From Alistipes sp. (GTDB lineage: Bacteria; Bacteroidota; Bacteroidia; Bacteroidales; Rikenellaceae), in assembly GCA_017504485.1 (NCBI GenBank), contig JAFVRC010000006.1, positions 1 to 64,000 on the forward strand: a stretch of DNA of 64,000 nt, given 5' to 3'. The position numbers were made by a program, and so were the translations under genes. Positions 43,256 through 51,952 of this stretch are shown here, piece after piece. The notes below the pieces were generated by a model that saw nothing but the letters and a program-made list of their open reading frames with translations, was not told the origin of the DNA and did no database searches. Within the stretch, counting starts at the first letter, position 1; each line of letters opens with the position of its first letter.

Positions 43256-43263
43256 CAAAGATA
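43256..43263 (-). promoter_or_regulatory. -7 element TATCTTTG of the coiled-coil gene
   Basis: Lies 16 bases before the start codon on the minus strand, so the leader is short. Confidence 0.6.
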
Positions 43264-43275
43264 TAAACTTTTTGG

Positions 43276-44094
43276 TTATTTCTCAATTTTGCTTGTCATA
43301 GGATATTTCAACCCCTTCACCTCTCGGATGTAGGCGCGGATGCTGCCCACACGGATTGGCGACTCGAGCATCACGGGAATCTTGTTCTCGTCGTCGGATA
43401 TCCAGATGAAGAACTCCGTGCCGTCCGTGAACGAAAACTCCTCGCTCGAGCCTATTGTGCAGGCGAATTTCAGTGTGCGGAACTTGCCGCGCTTCGGCAC
43501 ACGGCACACCTCGCGGTCGATAAATCGGTATTTGAGCATCCGTATCGTGTCGTCGAGCACCATCTCCAACTCGCGATGCTCGTTGCCCCGAAATTGGTCG
43601 AGGTCTATCGAGCGGAGCCCGAAGTAGAGCGATACGGCATCCTTGCTGTTGTCGCTGAGCGGCATAACCTTGGTGCGCGGCTCGCGGTTGCGGCTCTGTG
43701 CCCATGTGTGCACCTCGCGAGCCTCCCAATCGTAGTGGTAGTTGCTGCGGAAGGTGTATCCCCCTTCGTAGAGGTCGCTCTCGAAGCGTAGTGTGCGCAG
43801 CGAGAGGGTATCTACCCAGATGCGGTATGTATCGTTGAGGTTGAAGAACCAGCGAAAGACGGGCAGTGTGCGGCCGTTGCCCACCACGCGATAGACGTTA
43901 CGCCCGCGGAGCGTGTCGAGTGTAGTATTGACGCTCACCTCGGCCATCTCGGTATTGGGTATCATCTTGGCGCGATAGGCCACGCGGTAGTAGAGCTGCT
44001 CGCCCGGATGGTAGAGCTGCGCCGCAGCTGTCGAGGCGGCCAATAGTGCCGCCATAGCCATAACGAATTGTAGTATCTTCTCTTTTCTGAACAT
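43276..44094 (-). CDS. DUF3108 family exported protein
   Basis: A 272-residue protein with a signal peptide (about 1-25, STAAAQ). The beta-rich body has the DUF3108 pattern: YHPGEQLYYRVAYRAKMIPN near the start, FNLNDTYRIWVDTLSLRTLR, DAVSLYFGLRSIDL, and an end part EFFIWISDDENKIPVMLE. The family is probably a periplasmic or outer-membrane lipid-binding-like fold; the function is unknown. It follows recG by 38 bases and may be in that transcript. Confidence 0.78.
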   Translation of the reverse strand: MFRKEKILQFVMAMAALLAASTAAAQLYHPGEQLYYRVAYRAKMIPNTEMAEVSVNTTLDTLRGRNVYRVVGNGRTLPVFRWFFNLNDTYRIWVDTLSLRTLRFESDLYEGGYTFRSNYHYDWEAREVHTWAQSRNREPRTKVMPLSDNSKDAVSLYFGLRSIDLDQFRGNEHRELEMVLDDTIRMLKYRFIDREVCRVPKRGKFRTLKFACTIGSSEEFSFTDGTEFFIWISDDENKIPVMLESPIRVGSIRAYIREVKGLKYPMTSKIEK

Positions 44095-44132
44095 CTTTCC
44101 TTTGTCAATTAACGCTCCGAGGGGGCCGTTTA

Positions 44133-46247
44133 TTACGAAATCATCGAAAAATCTTCGCCGTAGCGTTGTGCGTATCTATCGCGCAGCGTGCGCAGTGCTA
44201 TGTGCTGCGGTGCGGCGAGCTGCGGATCGGCCGTCAGCAGTGCAATGGCCACCTGTTGTGTGAGTTGCACGATTTGGTTGTCGTAGGTAGGGTTGGCAAT
44301 TTTCAAATCGAGTGCCACACCGCTCTGCAACGTGCCGTTTATATCGCCTGCGCCGCGCAGTTTGAGGTCGAGTTCCGCAAGTTCGAAGCCGTCGGTCGTC
44401 TGGCACATAGCCTCCAAACGCTTGGCCGACTCCTTCGAGAGCTTCTCGTCGGACATCAATATGCAGTAGGACTGCTGCGCTCCACGACCTACACGGCCGC
44501 GCAGTTGGTGAAGCTGCGCCAGGCCGAAACGCTCGGCCGACTCGATGACCATCACCGTTGCGTTTGGCACATCGACACCCACCTCGATTACCGATGTGGC
44601 GACCAGAATATCGGCCTCGCCCTCCTTGAACTGCCGCATAGACTCCTCCTTGTCGGCCGGCTTCATCTTGCCGTGGCAGACTGACACGCGGTAGTCGGGC
44701 AGCGGGAAGTCGCGCACGATGGCGTCGAATCCCTCTTCGAGATTCTTGTAGTCCATCTTCTCGGACTCCTTGATGAGCGGATATACGATATATACCTGTC
44801 GCCCCTGCTTTATCTGCTCGCGCATAAAGCCGAAGAGGCGCAGGCGTGCCGACTCGAAGTAGTGCACCGTCTTGACGGGCTGTCGGCCCGGCGGTAACCC
44901 CTTGATGGCCGAGACGTCGAGGTCGCCATAGAGTGTCATAGCCAGGGTGCGCGGAATAGGCGTGGCAGTCATCACGAGGATATGCGGAGGTTGCGAATTT
45001 TTGGTCCATAGTCGCGCTCGTTGCTCAACGCCGAAGCGGTGCTGCTCGTCGATAATCACGAGGCCGAGGTTCGCAAACTGCACGCGATCCTCAATCAGTG
45101 CGTGCGTGCCTACCAATATATCTATCTCGCCGGCGGCAAGCTCTGCAAGTATAGCATCGCGCTCGCGCTTGCGCGTCGTTCCCGTGAGCACCGCCACGCG
45201 TGCGCCAATACCCTCGGTCATACGGCTGATGGTGGCGTAGTGCTGACGAGCCAACAGTTCGGTCGGAGCCATCATGCAGGCTTGAAAACCGTTGTCGGCG
45301 GCGAGCAACATCGTCGCCAGCGCAACGACTGTCTTGCCGCTGCCCACGTCGCCCTGCAAGAGGCGGTTCATCTGCTGTCCCGATATGGTATCTTGTCGAA
45401 TTTCGCGGATGACGCTCTTCTGTCCCTCGGTCAGTTCGAAGGGCAGTCGCTCGTTGTAGAAGCGGTTGAAGAGGTCGCCCACGCGCGTGAAGAGAAAACC
45501 GTCGTGCCGCTCGATGCGTGCCGAGCGTAGGGCCTGAATGTTGAGTTGCAGCCCGAAGAGCTCGTCGAACTTCAGTCGGTACTGCGCCTGCCGCAGCTTC
45601 TCGGGCGACTGCGGAAAGTGGATGTTGTAGAGGGCCTCCTCGAGCGTGAGCAGCCCATACTTGCGGCGCATATACTCGGGCATATACTCGTCGATATGGC
45701 CGCGCACCACGCCCCAGAGGTTACACATTATGTTATATATACCTTTGGTGCCGAGAGCCGTCGATAGCTTCTCGGTTGTGGAGTATATGCCTTGCAGACC
45801 ACTCTCCACCTTGCGCGACAGGGCCTTCTCGACCAGCTCCACCTCGGGGTGCACCATCGAGAGGCTGTTGCGAAAGAGTGACGGCCGCCCGAAGATGACG
45901 TACTCGCGCCCCTGCTCGAAACGCTTCTCGGCCCACTTTATTCCCTGAAACCATATCAGCTCGGCCTGCCCCGTCTCGTCGGCCACGAATATCGAGAAGC
46001 GACGCTTGCGCCCCTCGCCGGCGTATGCCTTGCCGACCATGCGGCCGCGAAATTGGACATAGGCAGCCGACGTGTGCTCGTCAATCTCGCCAATCTTGTA
46101 GAGGCGCGTGCGGTCGATGTAGCGGAACGGAAAGTGGTAGAGCATATCGCGCAGCGTGACGATGCCCAGCTCCTTCTCGAGCAACTTGGCACGCACCTCG
46201 CCCACGCCGGTAACGAACTTTATGTTGTTGTCCAACACGCCTCCCAT
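44133..46247 (-). CDS. recG: ATP-dependent DNA helicase RecG
   Basis: RecG rewinds forked and branched DNA in replication restart and recombination. The 704-residue protein has the wedge OB domain (KFVTGVGEVRAKLLEKE, RDMLYHFPFRYIDR, YVQFRGRMVGKAYAG), then the helicase motor: Walker A GDVGSGKT, motif II DEQHRFG, motif III TATPIPRT, motif V ATSVIEVGVDVPNA, motif VI QLRGRVGR. A -7 element lies four bases before the ATG at 46247, so the mRNA may be leaderless. A GTG at 46238 or TTG at 46235 is the alternative start and would still keep the fold. Confidence 0.95.
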   Translation of the reverse strand: MGGVLDNNIKFVTGVGEVRAKLLEKELGIVTLRDMLYHFPFRYIDRTRLYKIGEIDEHTSAAYVQFRGRMVGKAYAGEGRKRRFSIFVADETGQAELIWFQGIKWAEKRFEQGREYVIFGRPSLFRNSLSMVHPEVELVEKALSRKVESGLQGIYSTTEKLSTALGTKGIYNIMCNLWGVVRGHIDEYMPEYMRRKYGLLTLEEALYNIHFPQSPEKLRQAQYRLKFDELFGLQLNIQALRSARIERHDGFLFTRVGDLFNRFYNERLPFELTEGQKSVIREIRQDTISGQQMNRLLQGDVGSGKTVVALATMLLAADNGFQACMMAPTELLARQHYATISRMTEGIGARVAVLTGTTRKRERDAILAELAAGEIDILVGTHALIEDRVQFANLGLVIIDEQHRFGVEQRARLWTKNSQPPHILVMTATPIPRTLAMTLYGDLDVSAIKGLPPGRQPVKTVHYFESARLRLFGFMREQIKQGRQVYIVYPLIKESEKMDYKNLEEGFDAIVRDFPLPDYRVSVCHGKMKPADKEESMRQFKEGEADILVATSVIEVGVDVPNATVMVIESAERFGLAQLHQLRGRVGRGAQQSYCILMSDEKLSKESAKRLEAMCQTTDGFELAELDLKLRGAGDINGTLQSGVALDLKIANPTYDNQIVQLTQQVAIALLTADPQLAAPQHIALRTLRDRYAQRYGEDFSMIS

Positions 46248-46251
46248 AATG

Positions 46252-46259
46252 CAAAGATA
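46252..46259 (-). promoter_or_regulatory. -7 element TATCTTTG of recG, four bases from the start codon
   Basis: On the minus strand TATCTTTG is followed by CATT and then ATG. It is divergent from the ispG promoter. Confidence 0.65.
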
Positions 46260-46335
46260 GCAATCTAAACCGAAAACGAAAAGCGAAGAGGCGAAAACTT
46301 TTCCTTTTGGTTTTTAGTTTTTGGTTCATTTTACC

Positions 46336-46343
46336 TATCTTTG
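46336..46343 (+). promoter_or_regulatory. -7 element TATCTTTG of ispG, four bases from the start codon
   Basis: TATCTTTG is followed by TGGT and then the ATG at 46348, leaving no room for a ribosome binding site. Confidence 0.65.
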
Positions 46344-46347
46344 TGGT

Positions 46348-47826
46348 ATGGATTTGACAAGATATAAACGCAGAACAAGTCACGAAGTTAAAATCGGTGC
46401 TACTGCCATAGGTGGCAACTGCCCGATTGCCGTGCAGTCGATGACCAATACCGCCACGGCCGATGTCGAGGCGAGTGTGGCTCAGGTTGAGCGCATAGCC
46501 GATGCGGGTGCGCCTATCGTGCGCCTCACGGCGCAGGGCAAGCGTGAGGGCGAGGCGTTGCGCGATATTGTGGCGGCGGTGCGAGAGGATGGCTATGCGA
46601 CAGCGATAGTGGCAGATATACATTTCGTGCCCGAAATAGCCTCGATTGCCGCCGAGTCGGTCGATAAGGTGCGCATCAACCCGGGCAACTACCGCACGAG
46701 CGGTGGCGAGTTGGAGGCTCTTATCGATAAGTGCCGCAAGCGCGGCGTAGCTCTGCGCATAGGTGTCAATCACGGCTCCCTGGCTCGCCATATTGTCGAT
46801 AGGCTCGGCGACACGCCGGCCGGAATGGTCGAGTCGGCGATGGAGTTTTTGAGAATCTGCGTTGGGGAGAATTTCGACCAAGTGGTCGTGTCGATGAAGT
46901 CGAGTAACACGCGCGTTATGGTGCAGGCCTACCGCCTTTTGGTCGAGGCTATGGAGCGCGAGGGTATGACGTTCCCTATACACCTCGGCGTTACTGAGGC
47001 GGGCAATGGTATCGAGGGGCGCATCAAGAGTGCTGTGGGTATTGGCGCACTCTTGGCTGACGGCATAGGCGACACTATCCGCGTATCGCTCACCGAGGCC
47101 CCCGAGAGTGAGGTGCCTGTGGCCGAGATGCTGGTGGAGCACTTCCAAAATCGCGAGGGCGAATTTGAGGTTTTGCACCCCGAGCGATACTCCCCGACCG
47201 AGTACCGTCGTCGCACCGCAGCGCCGATTGTGGCGCACAGCGAGATGACCGATGACTATGTTGTCGTGGAGGCCGTGAGTTGCAACCCTACGGCCGAGTG
47301 GCGAGCCGCAATTCTCGACCGCGAAGATGCCGCCCCTGTCGTTATACGCCGCCACTATGATGGCTCGAAGGGGGAGGTTGCGCTGCGTGCCGCAGCCGAT
47401 ATGGGGCAGTTGTTGCTCGATGGCTTGGCCGATGGTGTGTGGATTGATGCGCCGCAGATTGCGGAGGCGGAGTTGCACGAAGTGGAGCTGATGATTTTGC
47501 AGGCTTCGCGTGCGCGATTCTCGCATACCGAGTATATCGCCTGCCCGTCGTGTGGCCGCACGCTGTATGATATAGAACAGGCCCTGGCCGATATCAAGGC
47601 CCGCACGTCGCACCTAAAAGGGTTGAAGATCGGCGTTATGGGTTGTATAGTCAATGGCCCGGGCGAGATGGCTGATGCCGACTATGGCTATGTGGGTGCC
47701 GGTGCCGGTCGCATATCGCTCTACAAGGGCAAGCAGTGCATCGAGCGCAATATCCCGCAGGAGGAGGCCCTCGATCGCCTAATCGAGCTTATCAAAACGA
47801 ATGGCGATTGGAGAGAAAACGAGTAA
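46348..47826 (+). CDS. ispG: 4-hydroxy-3-methylbut-2-en-1-yl diphosphate synthase (IspG/GcpE)
   Basis: IspG is the penultimate enzyme of the MEP isoprenoid pathway and uses a [4Fe-4S] cluster. The 492-residue protein has the TIM barrel (GGNCPIAVQSMTNTAT; VADIHF; VRINPGNY; RIGVNHGSL) and a C-terminal cluster domain with CPSCGR and GCIVNGPGEMADADYGYVGA. Between them is an insert (about 290-380) longer than in E. coli, as in the Bacteroidetes/plant three-domain form, but shorter than the ~600-residue versions I recall from Bacteroides. The conserved DLTRYKRR start fixes the N-terminus at 46348; a TTG at 46321 is rejected. Confidence 0.94.
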   Translation: MDLTRYKRRTSHEVKIGATAIGGNCPIAVQSMTNTATADVEASVAQVERIADAGAPIVRLTAQGKREGEALRDIVAAVREDGYATAIVADIHFVPEIASIAAESVDKVRINPGNYRTSGGELEALIDKCRKRGVALRIGVNHGSLARHIVDRLGDTPAGMVESAMEFLRICVGENFDQVVVSMKSSNTRVMVQAYRLLVEAMEREGMTFPIHLGVTEAGNGIEGRIKSAVGIGALLADGIGDTIRVSLTEAPESEVPVAEMLVEHFQNREGEFEVLHPERYSPTEYRRRTAAPIVAHSEMTDDYVVVEAVSCNPTAEWRAAILDREDAAPVVIRRHYDGSKGEVALRAAADMGQLLLDGLADGVWIDAPQIAEAELHEVELMILQASRARFSHTEYIACPSCGRTLYDIEQALADIKARTSHLKGLKIGVMGCIVNGPGEMADADYGYVGAGAGRISLYKGKQCIERNIPQEEALDRLIELIKTNGDWRENE

Positions 47827-47832
47827 AAAAGA

Positions 47833-48456
47833 ATGGTCGTACTACCACTGACATATTGGGGTGATATAGAGCTGTTTGCGCGGCTGTTGCGCGGTGGTAA
47901 CGAGGCGGTTATCGACCTCGGCGAGAACTACATAAAACGCTCGCCGCGCAACCGCACGGAGATCATCACGGCCAACGGTGTGTTGTCGCTCTCGGTACCG
48001 CTCTGCAACGCCAACCGGCCGCGAACACCTATGCGCGATATGCGTATCGACTACTCGACACGCTGGCAGCACCAACATTGGGTGGCGATACTCTCGGCCT
48101 ACCGCTCGTCGCCCTACTTCGATATGGTGGCCGACCGCATAGCACACTTCTACGAGCGCGAGTATCGCTTCTTGGTCGATTATAACCTCGAAATCCTTGC
48201 GGCCGAGTACGAGTTGCTCGACGTGCAACCCGACTATCGACTTTCGGAGAGCTATGTCGAGGCGGTGGCGTGTGACCTCGACCTACGCCCAAAAAAGAGG
48301 GGAACAACCTTTGCTGCTCCCCAATATTTCCAACTATTCTCGGATCGTATGCCCTTTGTCGAAAATCCCTCGATGCTCGACCTGCTGATGTGCGAGGGTC
48401 GCGAGGCTCTCGACCTGCTGCGCCGTGCCGACCTTACGGCCGTGGTTCAACCTTGA
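47833..48456 (+). CDS. WbqC-like family protein
   Basis: A 207-residue protein with no signal peptide. The pattern ITANGVLSLSVPLCNANRPR, then MRIDYSTRWQHQHWVAILSA YRSSPYF and HFYEREYRFLVDYNLEIL fits the WbqC family, found in polysaccharide loci and as a lone gene in Bacteroidetes; its activity is not established. It begins six bases after ispG. Its last 23 bases overlap the end of the convergent GH2 gene. Confidence 0.75.
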   Translation: MVVLPLTYWGDIELFARLLRGGNEAVIDLGENYIKRSPRNRTEIITANGVLSLSVPLCNANRPRTPMRDMRIDYSTRWQHQHWVAILSAYRSSPYFDMVADRIAHFYEREYRFLVDYNLEILAAEYELLDVQPDYRLSESYVEAVACDLDLRPKKRGTTFAAPQYFQLFSDRMPFVENPSMLDLLMCEGREALDLLRRADLTAVVQP

Positions 48457-50419
48457 TGAAGTTGCCCACGGTCAGCGTGTGGCCGTCGCGCAACTCTCCG
48501 GATGTAACCTCGATCTCGTTCAGCCCCTTTAGTCTCACCGTGTCGCTGTGGAATATGCCCTTGGCGACGTGCTGCACGGCCACCGTGTCGCCATTTATGC
48601 GCAGTACGGGTTTCGACCGTGCGGTGTAGATGGTAAAGGCCTGTCGCTCCTCGCTGCGCAGCGTGTGGTGCTTATCGACGATATGGAGCGTCGGCGTGCG
48701 GTGGTTCCATAACATCTTGTAGAGGTAGAAGGCATCCTTGCGCTCTGCGTGGTCGAATCCTACAACACCTGAGGTGCGGAGGCCGCCCTCGCGACGTACA
48801 GAACCGAAGTCGAACATCGAGTTGAGCCATACGCCCCAGAAGAGTGTTTCGTCTATCTGCTGCGCATACTGCTCGTGGAAGCGTGTCTGGCGTACCTCGG
48901 GCACGAGGTGTTGCTGCGAGATGTCGCCCTTCGTGCAATCGTCGTATATACCGCGCACGCCGCCCTCGCCGTAACATACCGCTTGTGCGAGGTGGTTCCA
49001 ACTGCTGCGCAGTGCCGACTGCCAGACGGTAAGGTCGTCGGTCGAACCCTTGTGCCAACCGATGTTCTGTTGCCACACGATAAGGTCCGTGATGAAGTTC
49101 ATTGCTCCATCGCTGCTGCTGCACGCTACGGTTGGGCGCGACGGGTCGCACTGCTTGGCCACGGCGTTCAGGTGGCGGATATAGTCGAGTTGCGGCTTGG
49201 CGTTGCCACGCAGGGCGGAGAATATGCCCCACATCACCACTGACGGGTGGTTTATGTTCTGCATAACTATCTCGGTGAGCTGCTCTGTGCCGTTCTTCTC
49301 GAAGTGAGGGGTTGAGTAGTAGGCTATGTCGCCCATAAACGGAGCACGCACAAATGGTGAGTCTATCCAGACGAGCATACCTCGGCGGTCGCACTCGTCG
49401 TAGAGGTGCTGGTCGTGAGGGCCTACGGCCGAGCGCACAGCGTTGGCACCCATCTCGGCGATGATGTCGAGGTCGGCGTTGATATCGGCCGAGGTGAGGG
49501 CCGAGGCGTGGTGGCGGTTGTCGTGGTGGAGTGTCACGCCGCGGACAAAGAGCTGTCGGTCGTTGATTGTCGCCTTGCCGGCTGCCGTGATGGCCACCTT
49601 GCGCAGACCGGTCTTGACCTCTACCACCTCGTTGCCGATTGTTACGCGCACGGTGTAGAGTGCAGGTCGGCTCGGTGACCACAGCTCGGGATTTTCGATG
49701 GTGTAGGGCACGGAGATGGGGCGATTGTCGATCTTGGCCTTGACGCTCTTCTCGGTGCTGATGTAGCCGTCGGGCGCAGCTATGGCGAGCGTGAGGTTGC
49801 ACGACGAATCCTTCTTGCCCGTGAGGACCACCTGTATTGTGCCGCTTGCACGCTCGGTGGTCGCCTCGGTTTGGTGTACGATAATGCCGTCGGTGCCGTA
49901 GTATAGGGGCGAGACGGCGGTGCGCTCGGTTACGAGAAGCTCCACATCGCGGTATATGCCGCCGTACATATTATCCTCGATGGAGGTGGGCAGTACATCG
50001 CTGCGATAGGCGTTGCTCATAGCCACGAGGAGGGTGTTGTCCGCACCGAAAAAGACCTTGTCCGTAATCTCGAAGGTGAAGGCCGTATATGCTCCGCGGT
50101 GGTCGCCGACATGCGCTCCGTTGAGGAATACATCGGCCACGCTCTGCACGCCGTGAAAGCGCACGAAGAGTCGCTTGTCGCGCCATTCGGCGGGGATGTG
50201 CAACGTGCGTTGATACTTGCCTGTCGTATGCAGTAAAGTCTCGCTGCCCGCCTGCTCGGTGTTCCACGAGTGTGGCAGATTGATGCGCTGCGCATTGTCG
50301 CTCGAAGCGTCGTTCTGGTAGAAGAACTTCCAGTTGTCGTTCAGAGAGTAAATCTCTCGCGCCTCGGTTGCCAAAAGTGCGCAGACGAGGGCTATGGTCG
50401 TAAGCACTATTCGTCTCAT
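48434..50419 (-). CDS. Exported glycoside hydrolase family 2 protein without the acid/base Glu
   Basis: A 661-residue protein with a signal peptide (about 1-20). The GH2 order is clear: sugar-binding domain (NLPHSWN, GKYQRTLHIP, VFLNGAHVGDHRGAYTAF), Ig-like domain, TIM barrel (FVRGVTLHHDN, EMGANAVR, CDRRGMLVWID) and a C-terminal beta domain. After HPSVVMWGIF the usual Asn-Glu acid/base pair is S401-A402. A nucleophile candidate remains at E485 (CYGEGGVRG). Beta-galactosidase or beta-glucuronidase activity is therefore doubtful; it may be a binding protein or use another residue. It has its own promoter and no carbohydrate-uptake genes nearby. Confidence 0.85.
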   Translation of the reverse strand: MRRIVLTTIALVCALLATEAREIYSLNDNWKFFYQNDASSDNAQRINLPHSWNTEQAGSETLLHTTGKYQRTLHIPAEWRDKRLFVRFHGVQSVADVFLNGAHVGDHRGAYTAFTFEITDKVFFGADNTLLVAMSNAYRSDVLPTSIEDNMYGGIYRDVELLVTERTAVSPLYYGTDGIIVHQTEATTERASGTIQVVLTGKKDSSCNLTLAIAAPDGYISTEKSVKAKIDNRPISVPYTIENPELWSPSRPALYTVRVTIGNEVVEVKTGLRKVAITAAGKATINDRQLFVRGVTLHHDNRHHASALTSADINADLDIIAEMGANAVRSAVGPHDQHLYDECDRRGMLVWIDSPFVRAPFMGDIAYYSTPHFEKNGTEQLTEIVMQNINHPSVVMWGIFSALRGNAKPQLDYIRHLNAVAKQCDPSRPTVACSSSDGAMNFITDLIVWQQNIGWHKGSTDDLTVWQSALRSSWNHLAQAVCYGEGGVRGIYDDCTKGDISQQHLVPEVRQTRFHEQYAQQIDETLFWGVWLNSMFDFGSVRREGGLRTSGVVGFDHAERKDAFYLYKMLWNHRTPTLHIVDKHHTLRSEERQAFTIYTARSKPVLRINGDTVAVQHVAKGIFHSDTVRLKGLNEIEVTSGELRDGHTLTVGNFIKVEPRP

Positions 50420-50438
50420 TTTGCGGTATATTGTTTTG

Positions 50439-50446
50439 CAAATATA
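50439..50446 (-). promoter_or_regulatory. -7 element TATATTTG of the GH2 gene
   Basis: Lies 19 bases before the GH2 start. The divergent cvpA element is 21 bases away. Confidence 0.6.
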
Positions 50447-50467
50447 GGAAATTGTAAAAAAAAATAC

Positions 50468-50475
50468 TAACTTTG
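50468..50475 (+). promoter_or_regulatory. -7 element TAACTTTG of the cvpA-rsgA operon
   Basis: Lies 21 bases before the cvpA start and overlaps the upstream zone of the GH2 promoter. Confidence 0.6.
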
Positions 50476-50496
50476 TCGAGATAAACGACAGAAAAG

Positions 50497-51003
50497 ATGA
50501 ATTTTTTGGATATACTGACGCTTGTCGCGCTCCTTTGGGCCGTGATTGCCGGGTGGCGTAGCGGCTTCGTGGCGCAGCTGCTCTCGTTTGCCGGTATTGT
50601 TGTCGGTGTGGTGCTTGCTGCGCGTTTCGGCAGCGACGTGGGGGTGATGCTCGGCGTGAAGAGCGAGTTCGCCGCCATGGCGGGCTTTATCGTTACGTTT
50701 ATCGTGGCAATGATTGCGGCCGTCGTGCTCTCGAAACTGTTGCGTGGGGTGCTCTCATTCGTGGGGCTCAAGTCGCTCGACACTCTCTTCGGCATCGTGC
50801 TCTCGGTGGCCAAGTGGCTCGTGGTATTGAGTATGGCTTATATGGCCTTCGAGGCGGTGAATGGCGAGCTGAAGATTGTCGGCCGCGAATATCTGAACGA
50901 CTCCTATACATACGACATCGTGCGAGGCTTCGCGAAGCCCGTGCTGGAGTACCTGAACGAGGCGAAGGAGCAGTTGCTCGGGGCCTCACCAATAGAGATT
51001 TAG
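50497..51003 (+). CDS. CvpA family membrane protein
   Basis: A 168-residue protein with four membrane segments (about 4-20, 26-42, 62-84 and 102-120) and the family start MNFLDILTLVALLWAVIAGW then RSGF. CvpA proteins are linked to colicin V production in E. coli and more broadly to envelope stress; the biochemical role is not settled. It heads a plus-strand run with rsgA two bases downstream. Confidence 0.85.
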   Translation: MNFLDILTLVALLWAVIAGWRSGFVAQLLSFAGIVVGVVLAARFGSDVGVMLGVKSEFAAMAGFIVTFIVAMIAAVVLSKLLRGVLSFVGLKSLDTLFGIVLSVAKWLVVLSMAYMAFEAVNGELKIVGREYLNDSYTYDIVRGFAKPVLEYLNEAKEQLLGASPIEI

Positions 51004-51005
51004 CG

Positions 51006-51926
51006 ATGGAGAAGAGGGCACTTGTAGTACGCGCTACGGGCAGCTGGTATGAGCTTATATGTGAGGGTGAGCGCATGCGTTGCCGCATCCGTGGCAGGTT
51101 GCGCCTAAAAGGTGTCCGCTCGACAAGCCCTGTTGTCGTTGGAGATACGGTGCGTTGCGAGTGCGACGAGAAGGGCGAGTGGGTAATCTGCGACGTGGAG
51201 CCGCGCCGCAACTATATCATACGCCGCGCCTCGAACCTCTCGAAGGAGTCGCATATCATAGCTGCCAATATCGACCGCGCGATGCTGGTCGTAACGCTCG
51301 CGGAGCCGGTGACGGCGTTGGAGTTTGTCGATCGCTTTCTTGTCACCTGCGAGGCCTATAAGGTGCCGACTACCATCCTGCTGGCCAAGATTGACCTTAT
51401 GGCCGAGCGGCGTGAGGAGGTGGAGGCCTTTTGTGCTACCTATCGTGGTGCAGGCTACGAGGTCGTCGAGCTTTCGGCCACCGAGGGTGTGGGCGTAGAG
51501 CGTGTGCGCGAGTTGCTTGTCGGCAAGGTTGCGCTGCTGTCGGGCAACTCGGGAGTCGGAAAATCTACACTCGTGCGGGCCATCGACCCGTCGCTCGATA
51601 TACGTACAGCCGAGATATCCGAGAGTTTTCATAAGGGGCGGCATACGACCACCTTCTCGACGATGTATTCACTTGGCGAGGGAGGGTATATAATTGACAC
51701 ACCCGGAGTTAAGGGCTTTGGCCTTATTGATATTGACGACAAGGAGCTGTGGCACTATTTTCCGGAGATGATATCGCGTGCAGGCGAGTGTCGCTTCTTT
51801 AACTGCACGCATACGCACGAGCCGGGATGTGCCGTTGTCGAGGCGGTCAAAGAGGGCGAGGTGGCCTTCTCGCGCTACGAGAGCTACCTGAAGATTCTCG
51901 ATGAGGACGACAAATATCGCAAGTAG
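51006..51926 (+). CDS. rsgA: Ribosome small subunit-dependent GTPase RsgA
   Basis: RsgA is a circularly permuted GTPase that helps late 30S maturation. The 306-residue protein has an N-terminal OB domain (RCRIRGRLR; VVVGDTVRCE), then G4 AKIDL (127-131), G5 LSA, G1 GNSGVGKST (180-188), G2 TTTFS and G3 DTPG (231-234), in the permuted order. The C-terminal zinc site is C262-x4-C267-T-H269-x5-C275. The ATG two bases after cvpA is chosen; an upstream open frame overlaps cvpA. Confidence 0.95.
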   Translation: MEKRALVVRATGSWYELICEGERMRCRIRGRLRLKGVRSTSPVVVGDTVRCECDEKGEWVICDVEPRRNYIIRRASNLSKESHIIAANIDRAMLVVTLAEPVTALEFVDRFLVTCEAYKVPTTILLAKIDLMAERREEVEAFCATYRGAGYEVVELSATEGVGVERVRELLVGKVALLSGNSGVGKSTLVRAIDPSLDIRTAEISESFHKGRHTTTFSTMYSLGEGGYIIDTPGVKGFGLIDIDDKELWHYFPEMISRAGECRFFNCTHTHEPGCAVVEAVKEGEVAFSRYESYLKILDEDDKYRK

Positions 51927-51952
51927 ATTACAGATTAACAAAACAGATAGAT

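Noticed and set aside
46081..47613. Minus-strand open frame of 510 codons across ispG
   Set aside because: Antisense shadow; it also runs through both promoters of the recG/ispG pair.
50814..51005. Upstream extension of rsgA
   Set aside because: The extra frame overlaps cvpA in another phase; the conserved OB domain begins right after the ATG at 51006.
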